DNA of 64,000 nt from Candidatus Kouleothrix ribensis (lineage in GTDB: Bacteria > Chloroflexota > Chloroflexia > Chloroflexales > Roseiflexaceae), in contig JADKGW010000002.1 of NCBI GenBank assembly GCA_016722075.1, positions 744,001-808,000 of the forward strand, in the 5' to 3' direction. Each line of letters starts with the position of its first letter. The first letter of the stretch is position 1. Position numbers and translations under genes: made by a program. Below, piece after piece: positions 44,036-52,138 of the stretch. Under the pieces are notes generated by a model. That model searched no databases, was not told where the DNA came from, and worked only from the letters and a program-made list of their open reading frames with translations.

Positions 44036-44815
44036 ATGGCTCACTTCGACAACAAGGTCGCGCTGGTCACCGGCGCGTCGCGCGGGATCGGGCGCGGCAT
44101 TGCGCTGCGCCTGGCCGCCGACGGCGCCGACGTGGTGGTCAACTACCGCTCGCATCCCGGCGAGGCCCAGGCGGTCGCCGACCAGATCACCGCGCTGGGC
44201 CGGCGCGCGCTGCTGGCCCAGGCCGATGTGGCCGACCGCGACGCCGTGCAGCAGATGTTTGCGCAGGCCGTGGCCACGCTCGGCCGGATCGATATCGCCG
44301 TGGCCAACGCCGCCAGCTCGATCCGCACGCCGGTGATCGAGGCAGAGTGGCAGCACGTGCTACGCACGATCGAGGTCTGCCAGTTCGGCGTGTTCCACAC
44401 CTGCCAGCTCGCCGCACAGCAGATGGTGCGCCAGGGCCAGGGCGGCAAGATTATCATCATCAGCTCGGTACACGAAGAGATCGCCGTGCCCAACAGCGCC
44501 GCCTACAACATGGCCAAGGCCGCGATTAATCACCTGTGCCGCACCATGGCGGCCGAGCTGGCCGGCCAGCGTATCAATGTGAATGTGATCAATCCCGGCT
44601 GGATCGATACCCCCGGCGAGCGCGCGTTCGCCAGCGAAGACGAGCTACGCGCGGGCGGGCGACGCATCCCCTGGGGCCGTATGGGCACGCCCGACGATAT
44701 CGCCGGCGCGGTGGCGTTTCTGGCCGGCGCCGACGCCGACTATATCACCGGTGCTATGTTACGGGTCGATGGCGGCTTCAAGCTGGGGTTGCAGCTGCCC
44801 GAGCCACAGGAGTAA
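44036..44815 (+). CDS. short-chain dehydrogenase (classical SDR, 3 of 3)
   Basis: A 259-residue SDR similar to glucose 1-dehydrogenases: KVALVTGASRGIGRGIALRLAADGADVVVNYRS, IAVANAASSI, IIIISSVHEEIAVPNSAAYNMAKAAINHLCRTMAAELAGQRINVNVINPGWIDTPGE, and DYITGAMLRVDGGFKLGLQLP. The S-Y-K triad is complete, and SSVHEE after the serine is the pattern I associate with glucose dehydrogenases. AGAGGACACCT precedes ATG 44036. It ends five bases before the M24 peptidase gene. Confidence 0.9.
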   Translation: MAHFDNKVALVTGASRGIGRGIALRLAADGADVVVNYRSHPGEAQAVADQITALGRRALLAQADVADRDAVQQMFAQAVATLGRIDIAVANAASSIRTPVIEAEWQHVLRTIEVCQFGVFHTCQLAAQQMVRQGQGGKIIIISSVHEEIAVPNSAAYNMAKAAINHLCRTMAAELAGQRINVNVINPGWIDTPGERAFASEDELRAGGRRIPWGRMGTPDDIAGAVAFLAGADADYITGAMLRVDGGFKLGLQLPEPQE

Positions 44816-44820
44816 GCCGT

Positions 44821-45930
44821 ATGCACGACGAACAGCGCCAGCGCGCGCACGACCTGCTGCGCGCGCGGGGTATCGAGCGGGCCTTGTTCGCCAGCCCCGC
44901 CAGCGTTACATGGCTCACTGGCTTCGCCGCGCCGGTGCAGCTTGGGCCGAACCCATTCGCCGGCGGGCCGGCGCTGGTGTGGTATGCCGGCGGCGAGTGG
45001 ACGCTGATCGTGCTCGACGGCTACGCCGAGGCCGCCGCCGCGAGCGGCTGCGCGCTGGTGAGCTACCTCGGCTATACGATCGAGCAGCCAATCGACGGCC
45101 CTGGCCGGCTGCTGGCCGCGCTGCGCCAGCTGGTGGCTGGCACCAGCGCCGGCACAATTGGCGTCGAAGAGCACGCGCTGCCGCTGTTCCTGCGCGACGC
45201 GCTGCCCTCACGGGCCGCAGTCGTGCCGATCGACGGCGCGCTGGCGCCGCTGCGCATGATCAAGACCGCCGAAGAGCTGGCCAAGCTGCGTGCGAACTTC
45301 GCGCTCACCGACGTGGGCCAGGCCGCCGCGCGCCAGGCCGTGCGGCCCGGCCACAGCGAGCTCGACGTGTGGGCCGCGCTGCAGAGCGCGATCGTGCGCG
45401 CGGCCGGCCGGCGCGTGCCACTCGGCAACGACTGTACCGTCGGCCGGCGCGCCCACAGCGGCGGCTGGCCGCTCGACGTGGCGATCGAACCCGGCGACTC
45501 GTTCGTGGTCGACTTGAGCACGCAGCTGCATGGCTACTGGAGCGACAGCTGCGCGACCTACTATGCCGGCGAGCCGAGCGCGCGCCAGGCCGCCATGCAC
45601 CGTACCGTCAGCGAGGCGCTCGCGCTGGCGATCGGGCTGGTGCGCCCCGGCGCGGTCGCCAGCGCAATCGACCGCCAGGTGCGCGAGTTCATGGCCGCAG
45701 CCGGCTACCCGGTCTACTTCCACCACACCGGCCATGGCGTCGGCGTGAGCGGCCACGAAGAGCCGCGGATCGTGCCGTACAACGACGCGCAGCTCGCGCC
45801 GGGCATGGTGATCATGCTCGAGCCGGGCATCTACTTCCCCGGCGACACCGCCATCCGCCTCGAGGACGCGGTGCTAGTGACCGAGCATGGCGCCGAGGTG
45901 CTGACCAGGCACGACAAGCGCATGGAGTGA
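44821..45930 (+). CDS. M24-family metallopeptidase (Xaa-Pro aminopeptidase/creatinase type)
   Basis: A 369-residue pita-bread-fold protein. The N-terminal creatinase-like domain covers about residues 1-130 (ALFASPASVTWLTGF). The C-terminal domain shows the metal ligands: VVDLSTQLHGYWSDSCATYYAG (two aspartates), HHTGHGVGVSGHEEPRI (histidine), VIMLEPGIYFPG (glutamate) and IRLEDAVLVTEHG (glutamate). It hydrolyses X-Pro dipeptides or C-N bonds as in creatinase. With the M19 dipeptidase downstream it suggests the imported material includes peptide or amide bonds. Confidence 0.92.
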   Translation: MHDEQRQRAHDLLRARGIERALFASPASVTWLTGFAAPVQLGPNPFAGGPALVWYAGGEWTLIVLDGYAEAAAASGCALVSYLGYTIEQPIDGPGRLLAALRQLVAGTSAGTIGVEEHALPLFLRDALPSRAAVVPIDGALAPLRMIKTAEELAKLRANFALTDVGQAAARQAVRPGHSELDVWAALQSAIVRAAGRRVPLGNDCTVGRRAHSGGWPLDVAIEPGDSFVVDLSTQLHGYWSDSCATYYAGEPSARQAAMHRTVSEALALAIGLVRPGAVASAIDRQVREFMAAAGYPVYFHHTGHGVGVSGHEEPRIVPYNDAQLAPGMVIMLEPGIYFPGDTAIRLEDAVLVTEHGAEVLTRHDKRME

Positions 45931-45935
45931 TAGAC

Positions 45936-46598
45936 ATGGCTAACCCGCTACACCTGCCCTCGCTACAGCTGCCGCACGCGCCGGCCAGCCTGGCCGCAGG
46001 GCCGGGCAACGCCGACTGGCCGGCAATCCCGGTGCTGCCGCCGCTGCTGCTGGCCGATGGCAGCCAACCGGCCGGGCAGCAGACCAGCGTGCGTGCCTGT
46101 GCCGACGCGCGCGCGCTGTACGTGCGCTTCGACTGCGACGACCGCGATATCTGGGCCACGTACACCCGGCGCGACCAGCCGATCTACGACGAGGAGGTGG
46201 TCGAACTGTTTATCGCCCCAGGCATCGCCACGCCCACCAGCTACTACGAGATCGAGGTCAGCCCCGACGGCGTGCTGTTCGACGCGCGCATCGAGAACCC
46301 GACCGGCCTGCGCGCCGACATCACGGTCGACACCAGCTGGGATTGCCCCGGCATCGTGTGGCAGGCCGGCCGCGACGACCAGGCCGGGCGCTGGTGGGCC
46401 GTGCTGGTGCTGCCGTGGCAGTCGATCGCCGGCAGCGAAGCGCCGCCGCGCGAGTGGCGCGCGAACTTCTACCGGATCGAGCGCCCGCGCGACGGCCAGC
46501 CCGAGTATAGCTGCTGGTCGCCGACCATGACCGAGCCGGCCGATTTCCACAAGCCGGCGTATTTCGGCCTGCTCGAGCGCCCGGTGGGCGAGCGATAG
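45936..46598 (+). CDS. CBM9-like carbohydrate-binding-domain protein
   Basis: A 220-residue protein with the family 9 carbohydrate-binding-like layout: SVRACADARALYVRFDCDDRDIWATYTRRDQPIYDEEVVELFIAPG, SYYEIEVSPDGVLFDARIEN, WWAVLVLPWQSI and WRANFYRIERP...EYSCWSPT. In larger enzymes this module ends xylanases. Here it stands alone, without signal peptide or catalytic domain, five bases after the M24 gene. Stand-alone versions are known as sugar-binding or unknown-function proteins. A cytoplasmic role is implied by the lack of a signal. Confidence 0.75.
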   Translation: MANPLHLPSLQLPHAPASLAAGPGNADWPAIPVLPPLLLADGSQPAGQQTSVRACADARALYVRFDCDDRDIWATYTRRDQPIYDEEVVELFIAPGIATPTSYYEIEVSPDGVLFDARIENPTGLRADITVDTSWDCPGIVWQAGRDDQAGRWWAVLVLPWQSIAGSEAPPREWRANFYRIERPRDGQPEYSCWSPTMTEPADFHKPAYFGLLERPVGER

Positions 46599-46745
46599 GG
46601 CTTGCGCCTTCGGCGACCCGCGTCTCGGGCGATTCCTGCCTTCGGCAGAGCGGCACTTCCTTGCAGTAGCGCGGCAAAACGCACACAAAAGATAACTAAG
46701 CACCATGCTGCCGCAGGCACAACCGCCGACTGCGTAAGTCGTATG
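46599..46745. repeat. composite palindromic element, copy N, inner stem decayed
   Basis: The outer arms are preserved: CCTGCCTTCGGCAGAGCGGC near 46636 and ACCATGCTGCCGCAGGCACA near 46703, with ACTGCGTAAGTCGTATGAG as outer flank. Only half of an inner stem remains (GCGCGGCAAAACGCACAC). Confidence 0.65.
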
Positions 46746-46756
46746 AGTGAGGAACT

Positions 46757-47842
46757 ATGCTGATCATCGACGCGCACCTCGACCTGGCCTGGAACGCGCT
46801 ACAGTGGAACCGCGACCTGACCCGCTCGGTCTACACCATCCGCACGCAAGAGAACACCAGCCCCGGCAAGGGCCGCGGCCAGGGCACGGTGGCGTTGCCC
46901 GAGCTGCGCCAGGGCCGCGTGGCGCTGTGCTTCGCCACCGTGCTGGCGCGCTCGACCGGCCAGGCCGTGCCGCATATCGACTTCGCTACGCCCATGCAGT
47001 CGTATGGCATTGCCCAGGGCCAGCTGAGCTACTACCGCGCGCTCGAGCGCCAGGGGCTGGTGCGAATCATCGGCGACGCGCCCACGCTCGACGCGCACAT
47101 GGCCGCGTGGGCCGGCTGGGAGGCCGCCGGCGCCGCAGGCGACCCGCCGCCGCTGGGCCTGGTGATCAGCATGGAGGGCGCCGACCCGATCCTCGCACCG
47201 GCACAGCTGGCCGAGTGGCGAGATGCCGGCCTGCGGCTGCTGGGCATTACGCACTACGGGCCGGGGCGCTACGCCGGCGGTACCGCAACCGAACTGGGCC
47301 TGACCGAGCTGGGCGCGCCGCTGCTGGCCGAGATGGAGCGGCTGGGCGTGCTGCTCGACCTGACCCACTGCTCCGACCAGGCCTTCTGGCAGGCGCTCGA
47401 GCACTACGGCGGGCCGCTGCTGGCCAGCCACAACAACTGCCGCGCGCTGGTGCCGAGCCAGCGCCAGTTCAGCGACGCGCAGCTGCGCGCGATCATTGCG
47501 CGCGGCGGCGTGATCGGCGCGGCGCTGGATGCCTGGATGCTCAAGCCCGGCTGGGTGATCGGCGAGCGCCACGACCCGGCCAACCCGCGTGTTACGCTCG
47601 CCGACGTGGCCGACCAGATCGATTACGTCTGCCAGCTGGCCGGTAGCGCACGCCACGCCGCGCTCGGCACCGACCTCGACGGCGGCTTCGGGCGCGAGCA
47701 GTCGCCGCGCGACCTCGACACGATCGCCGATTTGCAGCTGCTGGTGGGCCTGCTGGCCGCGCGCGGCTACGCCGAGCACGATATCGCCGCGATCATGCAT
47801 GGCAACTGGCTGCGCCTGCTGCGCGGCGCCTGGGCCGGCTAG
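46757..47842 (+). CDS. membrane dipeptidase-like M19 metallopeptidase
   Basis: A 361-residue renal dipeptidase family TIM barrel: IIDAHLDLAWNALQWNRDL (the HxD metal pair), LVISMEGADPI (metal glutamate), LLGITHYG, LLDLTHCSDQAFWQAL and LLASHNNCRALVPSQRQFSD (metal histidines), and ALGTDLDGGFG (aspartate). The start region ATGCTGATCATCGACGCG follows GTGAGGAACT. Family members cleave dipeptides, beta-lactams and D-amino-acid conjugates. No signal peptide is visible, so it acts in the cytoplasm on imported material. Confidence 0.93.
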   Translation: MLIIDAHLDLAWNALQWNRDLTRSVYTIRTQENTSPGKGRGQGTVALPELRQGRVALCFATVLARSTGQAVPHIDFATPMQSYGIAQGQLSYYRALERQGLVRIIGDAPTLDAHMAAWAGWEAAGAAGDPPPLGLVISMEGADPILAPAQLAEWRDAGLRLLGITHYGPGRYAGGTATELGLTELGAPLLAEMERLGVLLDLTHCSDQAFWQALEHYGGPLLASHNNCRALVPSQRQFSDAQLRAIIARGGVIGAALDAWMLKPGWVIGERHDPANPRVTLADVADQIDYVCQLAGSARHAALGTDLDGGFGREQSPRDLDTIADLQLLVGLLAARGYAEHDIAAIMHGNWLRLLRGAWAG

Positions 47843-47849
47843 CACCACC

Positions 47850-47970
47850 TCTAACGGCCTATGCGGTCGGCGTTTTGGCCTTCAGCAGAATGGTGCTCGA
47901 TGGTGGTGCTTCGCACCACCATCGAGCACAGAAGACCGTGCTGCCGCAGGCAGAATCGCGCGCAGCGAGG
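47850..47970. repeat. composite palindromic element, copy O
   Basis: A perfect 17-bp stem GTGCTCGATGGTGGTGC at 47893-47909, loop TTC, arm 47913-47929. The right outer arm is GACCGTGCTGCCGCAGGCAG, and the left arm is degenerate (TTGGCCTTCAGCAGAATGG). This is the rightmost copy seen in the window. Confidence 0.85.
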
Positions 47971-47988
47971 CGAAGCCAAGGAGATAGT

Positions 47989-49005
47989 ATGGCCACGTGG
48001 GAACTCACAGAAGCCGACCAGGAGATGATCGCCCGTGAGGTTGAGCCATTCCTGCCCGGCCGGATCTTCGACGCGCACGCGCACCTGTTCCGCGCCGAGC
48101 ACTACGCCCCCGGCACGCGCCCGGCCCACCAGCAGGGCAACCCGGCGTCGCTCGGGCTGAGCGAATACATGCGCTATGCCGAGTGGCTGCACCCGCATGG
48201 GCGCACTGCCGGCGGGCTGTTCTTCGGCCTGGCCTTCACCGGCGACCGCACCGCGAACAACGACTTCGTGGCCAGCGAGGTCGCGGCCGGCCGGGCGCGC
48301 GGTGCCCCCGTGTTCGGCCAGCTGATCGTCGCGCCTGGCGACGACCCCGAGCAGGTGCGCGAGCAGGTGCGCCGGCACGGCTTCGTGGGCCTGAAGTGCT
48401 ACCACACCCTGGCGCAGGTCGAAGGCCCAACCTGGCTCGCGCCGATCGAGGCCTACCTGCCCGAGCCGCTCGTGCGCGTGGCCCACGAAGAGCGGCTGTG
48501 CATCACCCTGCACATGGTGCGCGACCGCGCGCTGGCCGACCCGCTGAACCAGGCCAGCATCCGGCGCTACTGCCAGCGCTACCCAGGCATGCGCCTGATC
48601 CTGGCCCACGCCGCGCGCGGCTTCAATCCCTGGCACACGATCGAGGGCATCGCGAGCCTGCGCGGGCTGCCGAACGTCTGGTGCGACACCAGCGCCGTAA
48701 CCGAGGCCGGCGCGTTCGAGGCGATCGTCGAGACGCTCGGCCACGAGCGGCTGCTGTACGGTAGCGACTTCTATATTAGCCACCTGCGCGGCCGCTGCGT
48801 GGCCATCGGCGACTCGTTCCACTGGTTCTACGCCGACGACATGCCGCTCGAGCAGCGCCACACCACGCTGCGGCCGGTGCTGATCGGCCTCGAGTCGCTG
48901 CGCAGCCTGCGCCTGGCCGCCCACCGGCTCAAGCTTAGCGCCGCGCAGATCGAAGATATCTTCTACGGCAACGCCGCGCGGCTGTTCGGGTTTGAAGGTA
49001 CTTGA
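47989..49005 (+). CDS. amidohydrolase-family hydrolase (3 of 3)
   Basis: A 338-residue TIM-barrel amidohydrolase-2 protein: RIFDAHAHLFRAEHY (HxH), VGLKCYHTLAQ, CITLHMVRD (histidine), LILAHAARGFNPWH (histidine), LLYGSDFYISHLRGRC (aspartate) and IFYGNAARLFGF at the C-terminus. The metal set looks complete. AAGGAGATAGT precedes ATG 47989. It is the last gene of the right arm. Convergent transcription with the Nif3-family gene marks the end of the cluster. Confidence 0.87.
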   Translation: MATWELTEADQEMIAREVEPFLPGRIFDAHAHLFRAEHYAPGTRPAHQQGNPASLGLSEYMRYAEWLHPHGRTAGGLFFGLAFTGDRTANNDFVASEVAAGRARGAPVFGQLIVAPGDDPEQVREQVRRHGFVGLKCYHTLAQVEGPTWLAPIEAYLPEPLVRVAHEERLCITLHMVRDRALADPLNQASIRRYCQRYPGMRLILAHAARGFNPWHTIEGIASLRGLPNVWCDTSAVTEAGAFEAIVETLGHERLLYGSDFYISHLRGRCVAIGDSFHWFYADDMPLEQRHTTLRPVLIGLESLRSLRLAAHRLKLSAAQIEDIFYGNAARLFGFEGT

Positions 49006-49056
49006 TGATTATCGGTGTGTGGCTGTGGCCGGCTTGCGGCTCCACCGCCCCAGCCC

Positions 49057-49860
49057 CTACAACGAGCGCAGTGGGTCGCCGGCCGGCACGTGCGTGACCA
49101 GCACGCCCGGCAGGTGCGGGCGCAGCCATTCGGCCAGGTAGGCCATGCCGTCTTCCTCGCTGTTGGCGTGCCCGGCCACGATCAGGCCCTTCGGCCGGCC
49201 CGCCAGCGCGGCGTCGCGCACGTACTCGCAGGTCTCCCACTCGTTGATCTCGCCGCACACCAGCGCGTCAACGTCGTCGCGGCCAAGCACGCCGATCTGC
49301 ACCTCGCCGCCGATCGCCCCCACCAGCAGCCCGACCCGCCGGCAGACCATATCGGCCGGGCCGGCCACCCGCACGGCCGGCGCGCGCAGCCGGGCCTTGA
49401 CCAGCGCCGCCAGCTGGTCGAGCGTCTGCGGCGCGACATCACAGACGCACGGCCAGTCGCCGGTGTCGTTCTGCTGCCAGCCCAGCCGCCCCAGCACGCC
49501 CGCGCCGATCCCGTCGGGCCGCGTGCTGTGCCAGTAGTCGTGGAAGCGCCAGATCACAATGCCGTGCGCCTCGATCAGCCGGCACTTGGCCTGGTACACG
49601 GCGTCGCGCTCCAGCCAGCCGGTCTCGTCGCGGTGGTTGTAGAAGGTCGGCTCGTGCGTGATGATCAGGTTGGCGCCTAGCGCGGCGGCACGCGCGATCA
49701 CGGCGCCGGTGGCCAGGAACGTGGTCACCACACCGGTCAGCGGCCGGGCCGGGTCGCCGATCTTGACGGTGTCGACCGTGTCGGCGATCGGGGCCACCGC
49801 CGCCGCCGCCAGCGCGGTGTCGATCGCTTCCTGAATGCTCAGAATCGCTGTCGGGGTCAT
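49057..49860 (-). CDS. Nif3-family (dinuclear metal centre) protein
   Basis: A 267-residue protein with Nif3/DUF34 motifs: ANLIITHEPTFYNHRDETGW (the THEPxF metal motif, residues about 65-85) and, near the C-terminus, GLIVAGHANSEEDGMAYLAEWL (H and E ligands). The middle is diverged and shorter than in typical GTP cyclohydrolase I type 2 homologues. Biochemical function in this family is unsettled. It is encoded opposite to the catabolic right arm and ends about 50 bases from it. Confidence 0.82.
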   Translation of the reverse strand: MTPTAILSIQEAIDTALAAAAVAPIADTVDTVKIGDPARPLTGVVTTFLATGAVIARAAALGANLIITHEPTFYNHRDETGWLERDAVYQAKCRLIEAHGIVIWRFHDYWHSTRPDGIGAGVLGRLGWQQNDTGDWPCVCDVAPQTLDQLAALVKARLRAPAVRVAGPADMVCRRVGLLVGAIGGEVQIGVLGRDDVDALVCGEINEWETCEYVRDAALAGRPKGLIVAGHANSEEDGMAYLAEWLRPHLPGVLVTHVPAGDPLRSL

Positions 49861-49879
49861 ACTGCACCTTCTGCTGCTG

Positions 49880-50021
49880 ATACCAAATCCGGTTAATCGC
49901 TTGGTTTATGGTGGGGGTTCGGGGGCGGCAAAGCCGCCCCCGAACTGCTCTTTTGTTGTGCGGTGCCTGGCTTTGCCAGGCATCGCACAACAAAACGAAC
50001 GTAATCAAACGGAGTTGGTAT
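49880..50021. mobile_element. MITE-like element with terminal inverted repeats
   Basis: The left end ATACCAAATCCGGTTAAT (49880-49897) mirrors the right end ATCAAACGGAGTTGGTAT (50004-50021), whose complement reads ATACCAACTCCGTTTGAT. Inside are two hairpins: 13 bp at 49917-49929/49933-49945 (loop AAA) and 21 bp with one mismatch at 49951-49971/49975-49995 (loop TTT). It is 142 bp with no coding capacity, so it would need a transposase elsewhere. No clear target duplication is visible. The rest of the 49861-50244 gap holds no gene. Confidence 0.65.
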
Positions 50022-50244
50022 GATAGGCTGGCCTACGCCAACCGCGATAGTCTACCACGCTGGCGCAGGGCCGTTGGCACGCGCACCACACCGGATGCAA
50101 AAGCTTCACCCTAAGTCGCTGTTTCTTCTCTATATGCCGCGCCACACCAGCTATAGTAGAAGCATCCGAATACGGGAGGGGGGTATGTAGGGGCTTTACT
50201 GCACAGTGCAGACAAAGGAGTCTGTTCTAGTATAGGAGGTTACC

Positions 50245-51441
50245 ATGGCACGCAAGCGCATTGTCATCGTCGGCACCAGCTTCGCCGGCTACACCGGCGC
50301 GCTCGAGCTACACGAGCTGCTCGGCGACGCGCACGACATCACGGTAGTGGCCAACACCCACGAATTCGTATTCATCCCTTCGCTGATCTGGTACCCCTTC
50401 GGCCTGCGCGACAAGAAAGACATCGCCTTCGATGTGCGGCCGATCTACGCCGAGCGCCAGATCAAATTTGTCGAGGCCGCCGTCACCGGCTTCGACCTTG
50501 AGCAGCGCCTGGTGAAAACCGGCGACTCGGCCATTCCCTACGACTACCTGCTGATCGCCACTGGCCCGAAGGTCGACTTCGAGAGCGTGCCGGGGCTAGG
50601 CCCACACAAGAACTCCTGGTCGATCTGCAATGTGGCGCATGCCGAAGAGACCCGCCAGGCCTGGGAGCGCTTCCTGCACGATCCCGGCCCGATCGTGATC
50701 GGCGCATCGCAGGGCGCAGCGTGCTTCGGCGCAGCGTACGAGTTCATCTTTAATATGCGCTACCAACTTAAGAAGCACCACCTGCTCGATCGCGCGCCGC
50801 TGACCTTCGTCACTGCCGAGCCATTCCTCGGGCATTTCGGCATCGGCGGGTTTGGCAATGCCAAGGCCATGTCCGAAACCTTCTTCAACATGCAGCACAT
50901 CAACTGGCGCACCAACAGCGTGGTCAAGGAAGTGCTGCCCGACAGCGTGCTGCTCGGCAATGGCGAGGTGCTGCCCTCGAAGTTCACAATGATCATTCCG
51001 CGCTTCCTGGGCATCGATGCCATCCGCAACACGCCGGGGCTTGGTAATGCCAATGGTTTCATCGAGACCGACGACGGCTACCGGCACAAGCAGTATCCCG
51101 AGGTCTATGCCGCAGGCGTGGCCGTGTTTGTGCCGCCGGCCGACGAGACGGAAGTGCCCTGTGGTGTGCCGAAGACCGGCTATCCCTCTGAGGTGATGGC
51201 CAAGACCGCAGCGGCCAATATCGCGGCCGACATCAACGGTGGCGAGCGCAAGACCATGCCGTTCTCGCTGATCCACGCTTATTGCATCATGGACACCGGC
51301 AACATGGGCATGCTGATCCTGGGCGATCATATGGTTGGCGCACGGCACCTCGAGTTCATCATCCCTGGGCCGCAAGCGCACTGGGCCAAGCTGGCATTCG
51401 AGAAATATTTCTTGTACACGCGCAAACACGGCCACGTGTAG
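50245..51441 (+). CDS. sqr: sulfide:quinone oxidoreductase
   Basis: A 398-residue FAD protein of the SQR/type II NADH dehydrogenase group: RIVIVGTSFAGYTGALELHELLG at residues 5-27, LLIATGPKVDFESVPG and VYAAGVAVFVPP. Cysteines sit at about 128 (SICNV), 160 (GAACFG) and 347 (HAYCIMD), the three positions expected for sulfide oxidation in SQR, plus C306. TAGGAGGTTACC precedes the ATG. It would oxidise sulfide and pass electrons to quinone at the membrane. It stands alone between a MITE-like repeat and a DinB-like gene and is not part of the catabolic cluster. Confidence 0.85.
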   Translation: MARKRIVIVGTSFAGYTGALELHELLGDAHDITVVANTHEFVFIPSLIWYPFGLRDKKDIAFDVRPIYAERQIKFVEAAVTGFDLEQRLVKTGDSAIPYDYLLIATGPKVDFESVPGLGPHKNSWSICNVAHAEETRQAWERFLHDPGPIVIGASQGAACFGAAYEFIFNMRYQLKKHHLLDRAPLTFVTAEPFLGHFGIGGFGNAKAMSETFFNMQHINWRTNSVVKEVLPDSVLLGNGEVLPSKFTMIIPRFLGIDAIRNTPGLGNANGFIETDDGYRHKQYPEVYAAGVAVFVPPADETEVPCGVPKTGYPSEVMAKTAAANIAADINGGERKTMPFSLIHAYCIMDTGNMGMLILGDHMVGARHLEFIIPGPQAHWAKLAFEKYFLYTRKHGHV

Positions 51442-51501
51442 CCGGCACGCCGATCTGAAAGCCGGCGGCGCGCGGCTGGCCAACCTGGCGCTATGCGGAT
51501 C

Positions 51502-51975
51502 TCATGGGTGTATCACGCACAGCGCCTGGCGGATCTCGCCCAGGTGGTAGGCCGTATGCACGGCAATCGCCACCGCGCCGCCAATCTCTTCCTCGCCGTC
51601 CCAACGCTCGATCGCCGCGAGCTGGGCGCGCATATCGCGATAGGTTTCTGCGAGCCGGCGCTTGAGCGCGGCCCACTCGTCCTCGCTCACCGCCTCAAGC
51701 GCCCAGCTCGCCTGCCAGTCGACATTCGTAGGCGGCTGGCCTTTGATATAGCCCTGCAGCACCTCGAGGTAGTAGCGCACATGGTCGATCTGCGCGGCGA
51801 TGCTGGCACAGCGCCCGCCAACCGGGCGCGAGGCCTGCGCGGCCGTGATCGTGCCGAGCGTCTCGAACAACGATGTGCCTTTATCGAGAAAGATGCCCTG
51901 CACCTGCTCGAAGGTTTCGTCGAGCACAGCCGTGATTGTGCTGATGAAACGTTCGCGAACACGATCGGTAGGCAT
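51502..51975 (-). CDS. DinB-superfamily protein
   Basis: A 157-residue four-helix protein: ASIAAQIDHVRYYLEVLQGY with a first histidine and, near the C-terminus, AVAIAVHTAYHLGEIRQAL with the paired histidines of the DinB/YfiT metal site. The ATG at 51975 has AAGGGGATC upstream. DinB-like proteins include thiol-dependent transferases (bacillithiol or mycothiol) and many of unknown role. Convergent with the SQR gene. Confidence 0.82.
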   Translation of the reverse strand: MPTDRVRERFISTITAVLDETFEQVQGIFLDKGTSLFETLGTITAAQASRPVGGRCASIAAQIDHVRYYLEVLQGYIKGQPPTNVDWQASWALEAVSEDEWAALKRRLAETYRDMRAQLAAIERWDGEEEIGGAVAIAVHTAYHLGEIRQALCVIHP

Positions 51976-52138
51976 ATGTGATCCCCTTCGAGTAGCTGCT
52001 TCCCGCCAGGTACGGGGCATGCTTGGAGTATAGCTGCAATAGCGGGCGATCCCGATCCGCTTTATGAATGGTTCGTGCGCGGCATAGAGCCTGGGCGGCG
52101 CGGGGCAGCGCAACCGCTCGCAGCCTGGTGCGCCCGGC

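Noticed and set aside
44751..46598. 615-residue protein ahead of the CBM9-like domain
   Set aside because: The N-terminal two thirds are a shadow of the M24 peptidase; only 45936-46598 has family features and a proper start.
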